Source: Neoceratodus forsteri (Eukaryota; Chordata; Ceratodontiformes; Ceratodontidae). Taken from it: a stretch of DNA of 64,000 bases. The stretch lies in the NCBI GenBank assembly GCA_016271365.2, contig CM057458.1, positions 199,798,501 through 199,862,500 on the forward strand, given 5' to 3'. A program made the position numbers and the translations under genes. The notes beneath the pieces were generated by a model. The model was not told the origin of the DNA, did not search any database, and saw nothing but the letters and a program-made list of their open reading frames with translations. The number at the start of each line of letters is the position of its first letter. The stretch's first letter is position 1. Below are positions 22,101 through 33,907 of this stretch, one piece after another.

Positions 22101-23291
22101 GAGTGTGCAAGGATGCCAGCAACGGTTCTGCGCATGCTCCCTTGCATGCACCCTGGCAGGCATCTACCCCACCTCTGACCCAATGTCTGCAGCATCACTG
22201 CGCCAGCCCCCAGCCACCACTAAGGGCCTGGCATGCACCGACAACTGGTCGCACCTCTCCCCAGAAAAGGAGAGCTTTCTCTGGGATGCTCAATCCTTCT
22301 CCCCTGCTGACTCCCCAGTGGCCTGCACTCACTCTCTAACATGGGTTGCCAGCATGGCGTGAGGTGTGGTGTCCTGTGCCTCAACCCTTAGTGCCACCGA
22401 GATGGCAATGCACTGCATATTTTCAGCATAGCCTTCTTATTACCTGAGTTTCTGTATTCAAATGCTGTCCTAAATATGACAGCTTGTCAAAACATAGTTC
22501 AGGCAGGCTTTTCCTCCTGCCAGACAAAGTTATGCCCACTTGTTGCAATTTCAGTATGCATGCTAGTAACTGCAGAAATCTTAAATATTTGCACCCCACA
22601 TTTTTTAATTATTTGTACTGCTGCTCCATGGCCCTCGTTATCTGGAGGTAGCCCCAGCCCCACCCCCAATGTCCACCAGCTGATGCCGACCAGCTACCCC
22701 TAGGGTATACCTCCCCTAGTGGGGTTTGTGGGGGGGCCCATCCCCACCAAGGCCAGATCCTGTACAGGGGTCAGCACTGTGACTATTCAGGGGTGGGATA
22801 TGCGATCTCCCTCCATCATCTGCTATGAGCTTTTGTCCTCTTGGTTTCTCCCCTTCTGGGGTGGAGTGTGCAAGGATGCCGGCGATGGTGCTGTGCACGC
22901 TCCTGTATGCATACCCTGTCAGGAGTCTGCCCCTTCATCTGACCCAGGGTCTGCTGCATTGGTGTGCCAGCTCCCAGTGGCTGCTAGGGGACAGGCATGC
23001 ACCAACAACTGGTCACCTCTCTCCCTGGAGAAGGAGAGCTGACTCTGGGATGCTCAATCCTTCTCTTCCCCTACCAACCTCCAGTGGCCTGCTCTCACTT
23101 CTGAACATGAGTCATTGGTGTAGCATGAGGTGTGGCATCCAGTGCCTCAACCCTCAGTGCCACTGGCCCAGTGATGCACCCCACATTTTCAACACAGCCT
23201 TCTTATAACCTGAGCTTCTGTATTCAACTGCTATCCTAAATATGACAGCTTGTCAAAACATAGTTCAGGTAGGCTTTTCCTCCCACCAGAA

Positions 23292-23690
23292 TTTCAAGTA
23301 ACATGCAAAGAAGCATTCAGCATTGACAAATGCTTGTTACATCTTCTGTTACTACAAATCCCAGAATCTCCTGCAGCTGGCCTTAAAACAGTATGCAGCA
23401 GTGAGAGATTCAGTAGCCTGCATTGTATGTGAGAGTTTATATAAGTTCTAATATTTTGTTTGCTGGTCCTGTCATCCTCCCTGGGCCATGTACAGTCATA
23501 CAGATTCTGATGTAATTGGAGATTAAACAAAAGTTCTATCATTCTGTATGGGCTATTGAATCTCCCACTGCTGCCTACTGTTCTGATGTAGCTGATAATG
23601 CAACCCCTCACACACACACACATCACAAAGCCATTCACAGCAATTATTTTATGATCAGTAAACTTGTTGGAGTTACTTCAAAGGAACAGG
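23292..23690 (+). repeat. Medium-reiterated repeat X, copy 3
   Basis: It matches 15830-16110 over about 300 bp ('cctgcagctggcctta', 'gggctattgaatctcccact', 'gatgtagctgataatgca'). It starts just after the third ~755-bp unit. It ends near a short CA run and a T-rich stretch. Confidence 0.7.
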
Positions 23691-23771
23691 ACTTGATTCC
23701 GTTTTTTTTTCTTTCCTTTTTTCCCCACGTCCTACTTGAAATGAATGGGAAAAAAGTCAAAATTCAAGCAG

Positions 23772-23999
23772 GGCAGTCAGGCACAGTGGGCAGAATGGTG
23801 GGTGGTAACATAGAAAGGAATACAGAGTCCCTTTACTCATCCTAAAAGGCAGTCTGCCACAGTGGGTGGAACAGTCAGTGGAAACCCAGGAAGGAATGCA
23901 GAGTCCCTTTACTCATCCTAAAAGGCAGTTAGGCACAGTGGATGGAAAAGTGGGTGGCAACTTAGGAAGGAATGTGGAGTCCCATTACTCATCCCAAAG
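23772..23999 (+). repeat. Three tandem 76-bp units
   Basis: 'ggcagt' unit starts lie at 23772, 23848 and 23924, spacing exactly 76. Each unit contains 'cacagtgg' and 'gagtccc(t)ttactcatcc'. A degenerate minisatellite. Confidence 0.88.
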
Positions 24000-25260
24000 G
24001 GTCTGCAGGGCTAATCCCACTGCAGCCCTGAAAAGGCAGCCACAGATCCCCAGGATTTCAATTGTTTCCATGGCAGTCCCCTGAAGCCATTGTACCACCA
24101 CCCACCTGCCTGCATTCCCATACTGCTACAGAGATAAGTGTTGTACTTTGACCAGAAAGCAGATTGCCTTCAAATCGGACTGGCAAATGATCCTCCACTA
24201 TCAGTGTTTGTTGGTTTAATTAAAAAAAATATACCAAACAGGCAATTGCATCTGTCTGAAAGATTGGGCTGGGGTAGCTACAGAAATAGCAATGCTGTGT
24301 GTCATTGGAACCAACCCCGGTCCAAACAATGCCGTAGAAGAAACTTGAGTTTGTTTAAAAATAGTGCCACCTCAGCATGAAATTACAGGCAATTAAACTT
24401 CAAAAATAAAAAAAAACAGAAGGCAATTACATCCATGTCAAAGAGCTGGCTGGTTTAGCAAGGTGATTAGTAATCACACCTGAACCAGCATCGCTCTGAA
24501 AAATGTTTGTATAAGATGCAGTGTGAGGAAAAAAAGTAGTTGTTCTAGCAGTCAAGTAGGCTTCCTGCTACAGTTGTCCATGTGGTTGTAGTCCATTTTC
24601 AAGTAAATAACCTTGTCGATTGTCCTGCTATTCTTGTGTCAGTAGCAATATGGGCAGATGGACAGGTAGACATGCAGGCAGGTGAGCGGTGGTACACTGA
24701 CTTCATACTCTCGTGCATACTTACAAACTGGGGATCTGTGGCCTCCTGTTTCAAAATTGTAGCTACAAGCAAATAAAAGGTTAGTAGCGAAGTGAAATAA
24801 CATTTAAATGTAACATTTTCTGCAGCGCTAAATTGTAGTATATTTATTTGTTGAAATATTCAGTGACTGTACATAGGGAACCAGTTGATTAAGTGCCATT
24901 CAGAGTGCAATATGGAAAGAGCTGCCAGAATGTGCAAGCTGACAGTAGCAAGTCATTCATGATGGTGCCAGGATTGTCAACTTGCACATTTCAGTTTTTT
25001 TATTTTTTGCATTTCGAGAAATCGGGTCATCACCTTATTGCACAGTATGAAACCCCTACAAAAATAAGTGAAATTGTCTAGTCAAGCAATAAAGAATGGG
25101 GCATGAATGTTGACCAGAAACACACATGTGAGTAGTTAGGGACTATTTCATCTCCTTTTTTTAATTAATTCTCTATTCTTTATTTAAATAAATATTTTAA
25201 AGGTGTTTAAATTCAAAGTACTTGTCAACGTCAATGTTTCATAATTGTTACCCATTTTAT
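24000..25260. other. Unclassified DNA
   Basis: No gene or named repeat recognised. Two diverged segments near 24235-24330 and 24420-24500 share 'ggcaattgcat/ggcaattacat' and may be remnants of one duplication. Confidence 0.45.
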
Positions 25261-25412
25261 AAGCACCATAAGACACTTCAGGGTGTTAGTTGTTCTGTGA
25301 TCACTGCACATCTAGGTGAGGAAGGACATTCGGCCTTTGGCCCTGTGCTTTACCATGCACTTAGGCATGCAGTAATCACAGAACAACCAACACCCTGTCA
25401 TGTCTTATTGCT
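25261..25412. repeat. Foldback with ~50-bp arms
   Basis: The left arm (25261-25310, containing 'cagggtgttagttgttctgt') pairs with the right arm (25364-25412, containing 'acagaacaaccaacaccctg'). Loop about 53 bp. Confidence 0.8.
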
Positions 25413-25417
25413 TACTT

Positions 25418-25737
25418 AATGCTCCAGTTAGGGTCAAAGTAATAAAAGTTGGGAAATGAGGCATTAGGTCATCCCTAACATGCCACCCTCCCAAACCAGG
25501 CAGAAGAGCAGGTGTGGGGTGTGCCTTGGGCTTCTCAAGCCTAACACTCATCCCATTCCCTCTGTAAATAAGGTCATAAGTGTAGACTTTGTGAGAATGG
25601 GGTGAACTGTAGGCTTGAGGAGCCCAAGGCACACCTCACACCTGCTCTCCTGCCTAGTTTGGGAGGGTGGGGTTTTAGGGAAACCCTAATGCCTTATTTC
25701 TCAACGTTTGTCACTTTGACCTTAACTGGAGCATTAA
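25418..25737. repeat. Foldback with ~130-bp arms
   Basis: The left arm starts 'aatgctccagttagggtcaa' (25418). The right arm ends with its complement 'ttaactggagcatt' (25720-25735). Shared inner landmarks are 'ccctcccaaac', 'gagcaggtgtg' and 'gtgccttgggct'. The loop is about 50-60 bp. It lies 5 bp after the previous foldback, so the two may be parts of one composite element. Confidence 0.85.
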
Positions 25738-26034
25738 TGAAGTTTTTTTGCAATTTATTTCCTTACTTTTTGAGATAGTATAATAATATCCTTAGTTTAC
25801 TGTGGGAGCACAAGGTTCTTTGGACCATGCACTCCCATCCTTCCATAGCTGCATATATGTACAGTATGCAGCTGTGGAGGCACAGGTTCCTCCAGGCCCT
25901 GAGCTTCCATTTATAGGACAACAGTTACCAAATTGTCAGCTTAGTCATCTTATTACCCCACCTCTTGTACCTGGTACAGACAATTTTTTTAATCACAGAC
26001 AAAACAGAATTTTGTGCAACTGCAATGCCATTCG
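25738..26034. other. Unclassified DNA
   Basis: Short stretch with no recognised feature. Confidence 0.5.
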
Positions 26035-26730
26035 GCACCACAGGTGTGAAAACACATTTTGGCCAGGATTTGAAAAATGACATCTGTGACATACGTGAGG
26101 TGGTATATTGAGAAAGCTATGTTGAACATCTGGGGCAAAAATATTTAACATTTTCAAAGTTATGAGTGGGCAAAGCAAAATTGCAAAGAATGGTCATAAC
26201 TTTGGCTTTTTTTTTGTATTTTGAACATAGTCTTCTTATGATCCCACCTCTTAAACCCCAAAGGTGAAAATGTTTATATCCATACCAAAATGCCATTTTG
26301 CACCACAGGTGCAAAAACAGGTTTCAGACAACATGTGAAAAATGACAGCTGTACTGTTCATATGGTGGTATAAAAAAATGGCTATGCTGAAAATTTGGAA
26401 TCAAAATATTAAAAATTATCAAAGTTATGCACGTGCATAGAAAAATGTCAACAAATAAATGTAACTTGATCATTTTAAGCAATTTTTCACCAAATTTTCA
26501 ACATGGCCTTTTTGGGACCCCATCTTATGAGCACTGGTGGTACAATGTTGTTATCTGGTCCCAAAAGGTAATTTCACGCAACAACCACAAACTCAACTTC
26601 CAAGCCCAATTAACAAAATAAGAGTTGCAGCATTCATGAGGTGGGGTCCCAGAAAGGCCATGTTGAAAATTTGGTGAAAAAAAAAATGGCACATTCAAAA
26701 CACCATTGAAATACAATATATGACATTTAC
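26035..26730. repeat. Second array of ~270-bp palindromic units
   Basis: Plus-strand motifs at about 26094, 26359 and 26636 (spacing 265 and 277) alternate with reverse-complement motifs near 26240 and 26510, as in the 16990-18690 array. The units are more diverged, except the last, 'tcatgaggtggggtcccaga', which is close to the first array. Confidence 0.7.
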
Positions 26731-26830
26731 TTTGATTCCTGAGTTCACGCTTCAGCTTTCAAGTGCAGATGTGTTTCAATCCACAAAAGATGACAACCCA
26801 CAACCTCCAGCAGTAAGTATAGAGTAATAT

Positions 26831-27440
26831 ATGTGTGTGTGTGTGTGTGTGTGTGGTGGGTGCTCAGTGGGAGGGTCAGGATGGTGGAGGGGGACAGTGG
26901 GGATGACGAGAGACAGTTGTCTTTTTTTCAGGTCTTGAAAAAAGACATCAGGGGACAGTTTTCTTTTTACAGGGTTTAAATAATAAAATATTTCAGGACA
27001 TTGGGGATTGGCTCCCCAGTGTCCCACACTGCTGGGAGGGAGGGGCTGTAAATACCGATATGGGGATTGGGAACACCAATGCTGGTAAATAAATAAAACA
27101 ACAGGCTGCTGGGAGGGGGCATCAGACACCAGGAGTTGGCATCCTGGTGGAAACACAGAAAGTAGAGAATGACGATTGGATGGTGGGTGTGCCACTAGAT
27201 GCCAGGAAAACATCAGGGACAATGATCAAATGGTGGGGTGACTAGACTCCAGAGAAATTAATTTCATTTTATGGGCACCGCGATCAGAGTGTGGGGGGTG
27301 CCACTAGACACCAGGAAAATTATTTTTATTACAGGGACAGTGATCAGAGGGTTGCAGCGCCACTAGACACCAGGAAAATATAGGGGCAGGGGTATTGGAG
27401 GGTGGGGACCACTAGACAGCAGGGAAAACATTATAGTACT
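26831..27440 (+). repeat. (TG)n followed by diverged tandem 'ccactagacaccagg' repeats
   Basis: TG run at 26832-26855. From about 27165 the string 'gtgccactaga(ca)ccagg' recurs near 27188, 27288, 27358 and 27410 with interspersed 'ggacagtgatcagagggt'. Unit size is about 70-100 bp. The reverse complement of the same motif ('tggtctagtgg') is repeated at 40205-40500, and one copy is near 61538. Confidence 0.65.
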
Positions 27441-27889
27441 AGGGAGGGCAATGGAAGCGACAAGCAAGGATTCTCGAGTGACAAAAAAGGATCCTTTTTT
27501 CTGACTCATGATACAACAAAGAATTCTTTTATCGTATCACGTGGTCATGAAAAAGGATTTATTATATAAAAAAACACATTTCAAGGGCATATTCCTAACT
27601 TTGGAGTGCAGATTGCACCTAACAGAATCCTGATCAGATAGCTAGGTGGTGTGGTGTGATATCCATGTCCTTTTTAGGTCTCCAATGTAAAGTAGCCTTC
27701 TTTTCAGATCTTTGCAGAAAAGAGGGTTAGTAATAAACCTTAAAAAACAAATATGGTCATTTCTGGTAATAGAAGTAAAAAGGTCCCTTCACTTTTTATT
27801 GAAAAAAGTTAAGTTTTGCAAGCAACTCACTATGATTACTTGGGCTTTAGGTTCTCTTTGAATCTTTCTTGGACCCCACACATCAGTAT
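27441..27889. other. Unclassified DNA
   Basis: Contains 'aaggatcctttttt' and 'catgaaaaaggattt', the latter recurring near 29118-29140. No gene. Confidence 0.4.
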
Positions 27890-29010
27890 ATTGACCCAAA
27901 AATTAAAAACAGCATTTTGTGCTTGTAAAAGATCAGTTGGAAAATGGGCCAAAGCTCAACCTTGGGTCTATTGAAGGTTATAAATATTAAAATAAAAACA
28001 AACATTTTATGTGGGATAGAAATATTGACCCCTGCAGATATAAAACCTCTAGATACAGTGAGCAATAAGATGTACTGCTATATCTTAAAAGTACAGCAAT
28101 CTGCTGATATATTAAGAAAATAATTAAGACAGTTTTCATTGACAACACTGGCAATTGAGAGATGGATACATTTTATGCTGTAGTTATTTATTTTACCTGA
28201 ACATAGGCTTCCAAGTCTTTGTTTAGAAGAACAAATAAAATGTTGTAGTTCTAATTTTGTATCAAATACTATTAAAACCATAAAAGAAAATATCCTTCAG
28301 TGGGGCTTGGGAAATTTACTTTATGAGATCTATGTTACTCCATTCCCACTGATAGCCAAACAGGTCAAATGGAGAATCAAGGATATTTCTGTATTACAGG
28401 TTCAGGAAAAATCAATAAATTATGTCATTACCGATGGTTTAAAATAATTAAAACAGAACATAAATTGGAACCCTTCTTGACCATAATGACAAACCCACAG
28501 GAGATAATAATTCTTACAAGATACAAGTTAGAACTATACTCTGCAAATTATGTATTGTATGATCAGAAGAGATTTGGAATCTTAAGTTCTGAATGTAATT
28601 ATTTACATGGATTCCAGGATGATCTTAAGCATATTGTGCTACTTTGTCCACAGTACGAAATACAGTAGTAAGGAAAAAAGTGTCTGGCCCCCAATATTAG
28701 GTAATCTTGGTCTCCCCTCTGAAGAACTCATAATTTTATTGTTTAATTCAAATGATAGGAATATTCTTTCTCTCTTTGTAAGTTCCTAAATGTTGAATGA
28801 TGAGTTGATTGAATGAAATCTTATTCTGATGCTTAAAGCTTTGTATTTTAGGACAGAAAACTACCTATTAGCATAGTGTTGGGTTAATTTATTAATGTGC
28901 AATATTTTTGTCTGTCTGTGCACCTAACTATTGTCTATTCTATTTCTTAATGATTTTTTTTAATTATTTGTAATGACTTTTTGTCTAACAATAAATTTAT
29001 CTACCTACCT
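27890..29010 (+). mobile_element. LINE C-terminal fragment, same family as the minus LINE at 36576-43150
   Basis: The frame at 28369-28668 contains TRYKLELYSANYVLYDQKRFG and DDLKHIVLLCPQYE. The minus LINE has TRYKLELFPSNILEAIYSREI and ENLKHVMFDCQWY at the same relative place. Upstream, degraded coding can be followed to about 27890. The 3' UTR ends in 'acaataaatttatctaccta', resembling the 'caataaaattta' end of the minus copy. The Cys...His-x4-Cys at the C-terminus is a possible zinc-binding knuckle. Clade not identified. Confidence 0.75.
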
Positions 29011-29636
29011 AAATATGGAGGTGTCACTCCAGGATGTCATTTTTGTGGCTTTTGGGGAAAAAAATTAAGAAACAAACTGAAAATGAGATTGCAGCTTGTG
29101 ACAAAAGATTTTTCTCTCATGAAAAAGGATTTTATTCTCATGAAAAAGGAATGGGTCTCATGAGACAGAATATTTCTCGTGAGATCAAATCCTTCATCGA
29201 ACTTTCTCCCTCTATCCTGATAAATGATCTTCCCACTGAAAACAATGCGAAATTAAAAATTGAATAACTTTTCAACAGATTAATATTTTTTCACAAAACA
29301 AATGCATGTATGTTCTGTTACCAAGCTGTTTCTACCATAAAAATCACACCAAAATTCCACAATGTCTGGATGCAATACAGTGAGAAAGAAAAAGTGGCAG
29401 CTTTATGACTTTTTGCACTCTCCGGATCTCAGAATCCACACATCTAACTGGAACAAAATGTGACACTTCAAGAGATCTACCCCCATGGGACAGCACATGC
29501 CAAATTTTGTGCAAATCTTTTGATTGGTTCCAAAGTTTTTAAAGTGCAAATTTTGAGGTTTAACATTAAACATGCTACTCAACCCTAACTATAATGTCAC
29601 TATTACGCCACTATGTGTATGTGTGTAGATATATAT

Positions 29637-29675
<39 letters not shown>

Positions 29676-30119
29676 TATTATAGGGGCGTTGTCACGCCAC
29701 TATATTAAGGGTTCAGAAGGCACTTCTATGCTAAAGTCAAAAGGTTGGGCATTAATAACTTTGGACCCATTCAACGAATTTGCATGAAATTTGATATGTG
29801 CAGTGGGGCATGGTAGATCTCTTGATTTGCCAAATTTAGGTTCAGTCAGACTTACAGTTTTTGCACAAGAAAACACTGAAAAATGCAAAAGTATCCAGTT
29901 TTGGAGGCAGTTTTTGGTATATTGTCCATAGTGCTGTGAGGCTGTTGTGCAGCATGCCACTGTGTGACATGGCTTGCTTGAAACAGCTTCAGTGGTGGAA
30001 CATGCTGCTTTTTGTTTGGTGAAAAAATATTTAGGCATTCAAAAGTTATGGCACTTTTAAGCTCCCATTATAAGTCAATGGGAACATTTATATGGTTGTT
30101 CTGTGAATAAAGAATGGGG
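29011..30119. other. Unclassified DNA with (TA)n
   Basis: TA run at 29641-29680. Strings 'ctcatgaaaaagga' repeat near 29118-29150. Flanking the TA run, 'aaccctaactata' (29581) and 'tatattaagggtt' (29700-29712) are loosely inverted, each next to 'acgccacta', suggesting a small foldback. No gene. Confidence 0.45.
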
Positions 30120-30712
30120 TTTGGGCTATCTCGTCCCACCTGGTGGTCAAAGAATTTGCAGCCTTGCAGTCAAAGAATCTTTGTCCCCGAGAATTCTTTG
30201 ATCACGAAGTCTGCCATCTTGTTTTTTAAATTCTGTCACAAAAAATAAAATATCTCGGCTCAGGGGTCACTCCTGAAATAAAACCTGCAAGGATTTTACT
30301 CACGGGGCTTCAGTCTATCAACCCATGCCTTTGGTTTAATCTAAAATTGTCAAAAAATTAGAGTTATACCATTTTAAATTCTTTGATCACGACTTGCTAA
30401 CGATCTTTGTTCGCGAGCCTGAAAATTCTTTGTTCGCGAGATTCTTTGATCGCGATTTTGCATCATGAGGTAAAAATACAATTTTCTCAGCTCAGGGGTG
30501 ACCTAGGAACACAAATGAGGGCGGGGTTTGCTCAGGGGGCTTCGTTCTATCAAGGCATGGCAGTGGTTTCATGTAATTCTACCTAATACTTGAGTTTCAC
30601 CATTTCTTATTCTTTGATCGTGAGCCTGCAAATTCTTTGATCGCGAGCCTGCAAATCTTTGATCTCGAGATTCTTTAATCCCGATCTTTGATCGTGAGGG
30701 AGGGACAAGATG
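30120..30712. repeat. ~230-bp tandem units carrying many 'TTCTTTGATCGCGA' motifs
   Basis: About eleven versions of 'ttctttgatcgcgag' occur, for example at 30192, 30379, 30425, 30441, 30610 and 30632. They sit in a larger duplication: 'ctcggctcaggggtcac' (about 30253) and 'ctcagctcaggggtgac' (about 30485) start matching ~230-bp segments, each with 'ggggcttc..tctatca'. CpG is retained here while most of the window is CpG-poor. Confidence 0.7.
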
Positions 30713-31639
30713 GGCAGATTTTATAATGGACTAGATAGGCCAATTTTCACAATCTTTAAGTTTAAATATCTCAGAAACAGTGTGGTCTTTTTATTTGAGA
30801 TTTGGAGGGTGTTGTCGGCATGTCCTGTACATGTGAAATACAGTGTTTGTGTGTCAGAGAAAATATTTTTTTCGGAGATATTGCGTGATGGAATTTACAT
30901 TTTGTGGACAATGTTTTGCATTGTGCTGCTGACTTAAAACTGATAGGGTACCTAGCCTTAGTGTCATGGATGTACTTTTCAATTGTTGTGTCTGTAAAAT
31001 GTCAACAGGTGTGGAATTCTGCAACCCAGACGAATGAAAACCTCAAACTTTAGCATGTTATATCTCGGACACGATTTAGTCTTTTACATTGAAACTTGGA
31101 TGGTGTTGATGGTAGAGACACATTTACAAGTTGGTGGGAGTGCAGGGCCCGAAGGGCTCGCGCTCCCACCAATTTCTGCAAGTTCTTAGTTTTCTATTCT
31201 TTCTCAAAAAGTAAGGAAATTCTAGCTAAAAACTGCGTTAATGCATCATTTAGGGTTAAAACACAAAAAGTCAGGAAATGAAAAATCTTTAGGGTTACCC
31301 CTCTCCCCCTCGTGGACCCGCCAATCATCCCAAGATTGACAGATGACAGGGTGTGTCATTGGGGTTGTGAGGCCTAAATGTTGTCCCATTCTTGTTCGCT
31401 GTTGCTTGTCAATATGATTACACAAGGAATCCTGACGTTTTGTGTTTTAACCCTAAATGATGCATTAATGCAGTTTTTTTACATAGAATATATCTATATC
31501 TATATCTATATCTATATCTATATTTATATCTATATCTATATATCTATCTATGCATTAAGAGATGGTATCCAGGGCAAGATGAGCCTGTTCCCAGATTATC
31601 CCAAGCTTTGTGAGAAGGTCTACTCCTTAACAATTTTTA
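30713..31639. other. Unclassified DNA with hairpins
   Basis: A GC-rich hairpin occupies 31131-31172 ('ttggtgggag' with 'ctcccaccaa', nearly perfect 19-bp arms). A larger inverted repeat has arms 31228-31276 and 31430-31481 ('ttaatgcatcatttagggtt' and its complement). A (ATCTAT)n microsatellite runs 31489-31552. No gene. Confidence 0.7.
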
Positions 31640-33907
31640 AACATTATGAGAAGACAAAAGGGTAGTGTTAGCAATCGTAAGCGGAAAGGCAACCTAATAA
31701 ATCTAAAAAATGTTCTGCTTCACCTTGCTATTATGCTTCTGCTTATCTCTGGTAATATCCACCCTAGCTCTTGACCCCCCCAACAGCCTCATGGGAGAGG
31801 AAACAACCACCAATCACTAAAATTAGCATCTATTAACATCCATAGCCTGGTGGCTAAATTTGACCAGCTCCAGGTAAGGGTAAGCCAGCACAATCCTGAT
31901 GTCCTTTCCTTAGTGAAAACCTGGCTCTCACCCAAGATCGTGGATGTAACTATAGCCTAAATGTGTACACCCTCTTCAGGCTCGACAGGGTAGTGAAAAG
32001 GGGTGGTGGATGTGCTATCTATGTCAGAGATCATCTACGGTGCCACACCCTCCCACTAATTGACACTGGGAATGTTGCACAAGCCCTAGCCATTAGGCTA
32101 CTGTTAGGAGTTCATTGAAAGTCTCTAACAATTGCTTCAGTTTACATTCCCCCTAGGGACCAATCAACAGGCTTCCACAAATTCACTGAATTTATTAAAG
32201 GCCTTAGGCAATATTGGGAGGTGGTAGTCTTCGGGAAGTTTAGTATACATTGGATGTCCCATGAAGCTGCCCAATACAAAGATGCCCTGTTTTGTATTAA
32301 CTTCACACAAATGGTTGACTCACCTACCTGGATCAACTATCAGACAGGTACCAGTTCCCTGCTTGACTGGATCCTCACAAATCAACTGGAATGGATCTCC
32401 AACATAACAGTACTTGCTGACCCACTTAGCAATCACTCCTCTGTCATCTGCCATTGGGCCATTAAGGCCTCTAAGCCTGCCCCCAAATCATAATGAGTCA
32501 TACCCTCAAGCGTAGGCAGCTAAACTCATTCAAGGCCTACCTTAGATGCACTGATTGGTCCATCCTTGACTCCACTATAGACACAGACCAGGCACTGGAT
32601 TCTTTTGTGACATCTATGTTCTGATTAATAAGCTTAAAATTAAGGGAATTCACAACTCCTGGGTCAGCCCCACTCTGCTGAATCTCATGGCAACCAGAGA
32701 TCATCTTTGGCATAGAGCCAAGGCCTCTGGTACACAGGTGGATTTTCAGAAATACAAATCCACCAGAAACCTCTGCACCTGAGATCAGACTTGTGAAATT
32801 GCACTATTTTAAAGATTGCCTTACTAATTCCTGGGGTGATGTCAGAAAATTCTGGGAAAACCTGAAGGACCTTACTGGTAAGAAATAACAGAACCTCACA
32901 CTCCATGCTGCTAGTTAACGAGGTAATCACCCAGGATCCTAACACCATTGCCAGCACTTTCAATGACACTTTTACTGACCATAGCAACATATTACCACCC
33001 ACTGTCCTTGATGCATCTGATGGAAATGCACTTGGCCCTAAGACCCCATACAATGTGTCTCCCTCATGTCCCCCCCACCTAAAAGCAATCACTGTGCCGA
33101 AAGCCACAAAATATCTCTCACAGGTCCTAGGCAAATCTAGGAACAGTAGCAACATGCTGGACCTTAAGTTGCTTGTCCTTATGCTGGAAGAAGTGCATTT
33201 GCTGCTAACAAAACTTATGAACCTATCTCTCCGGCTGGGGCAATTCCCACTGATATGGAAAGCCACAGTGGTCACCCCTGTCTGCAAAAGTGGTGACAGA
33301 GCTGTACACCTGAACTACTGCTCAATATCAGTACTGCTCCCCCCGAGGCGTTAGAAAGAATAGTTGCTGACCAACTGGTCAACTATTTGGAAAAGTATGG
33401 AATACAATGCCCACAACAGCATGGGTTTTGCAAGGGGCACTGTACCTCCACTGCCTTACAGGAGTACTTGGAATTCCTGCATTGGGCTCTTGACAGTTGT
33501 CAGATAGCCAGGGCGATTTACATTAAGCTCACCAAGGCCTCTGACACTGTTAATCATAAAACACTACTCACAAAACTCCTCTCTCTCTTGGCCTTTCTGC
33601 TGACATGGTAAGGCGGTTCCAGAGCTACCTTAGCAATAGGTCCCAATGAGTAAAAATTGATGATACCCTCTCCAATAGCTGACAGCTTCTCATGGGTGTC
33701 CCCACGGGGTCAAGTCTTGGCCCCTCTTATTTAGCCTTTCTTTTAACAAACTCCCCATAGTCTGCAATGTACATAACCTTCTTTACTCTGATGACGCTAT
33801 CATCTTCACTAAAAACCATGACCCGCCCCGACTTGAGTCTCACCTTCAAAGTGACTTCTCTCCCACAGAAGTTTGGTTCTTCAAATACAAGCTTCTAATA
33901 AACTATA
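31640..33907 (+). mobile_element. L2/Rex1-like LINE, 5' part (endonuclease and most of RT)
   Basis: The endonuclease begins at about 31819 with ASINIHSLVAKFDQLQ and includes VVFGKFSIHW (Asp of GDFN lost) and TSSLLDWILTNQLEW near 32350-32400. RT segments: FPLIWKATVVTPVCKSGD (about 33240-33300), QHGFCKGHCTSTALQE (about 33415), IKLTKASDTVNHKTLLTKL (about 33525-33580), MGVPTGSSLGPLLF-like (about 33690) and LYSDDAIIF (about 33783, both Asp present). Many frameshifts and stops are present. The coding sequence stops abruptly at 33907 and its continuation starts at 48909 beyond the LTR element. Confidence 0.88.
33904..33907. other. Target-site duplication TATA (left)
   Basis: 'tata' at 33904-33907 is repeated at 48905-48908 just outside the other LTR. 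Removing the 33908-48908 interval restores the reading frame of the surrounding LINE, which supports these exact borders. Confidence 0.85.

Larger units (their letters stand above)
18690..23291. repeat. Three tandem ~755-830-bp GC-rich units with insertions
   Basis: The anchor 'ctgctccatggccctc' occurs at 18774, 19793 and 22621. Unit 1 is 18690-19462 plus 19644-19700, split by a SINE. Unit 2 is 19700-20038 plus 22101-22540, split by a 2-kb inverted-repeat element. Unit 3 is 22540-23291. Subtracting the insertions gives spacings of about 830 and 752; the difference is a ~75-bp C-rich expansion near 18890-18960. Shared landmarks are 'cagcttgtcaaaacatag' and 'tgtgcaaggatg'. The open frames inside are proline-rich translations of C-rich DNA and differ between units, so I see no conserved protein. 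Confidence 0.8.

Noticed and set aside
32685..33287. 200-residue minus-strand open frame
   Set aside because: Antisense of the L2/Rex1-like LINE RT.
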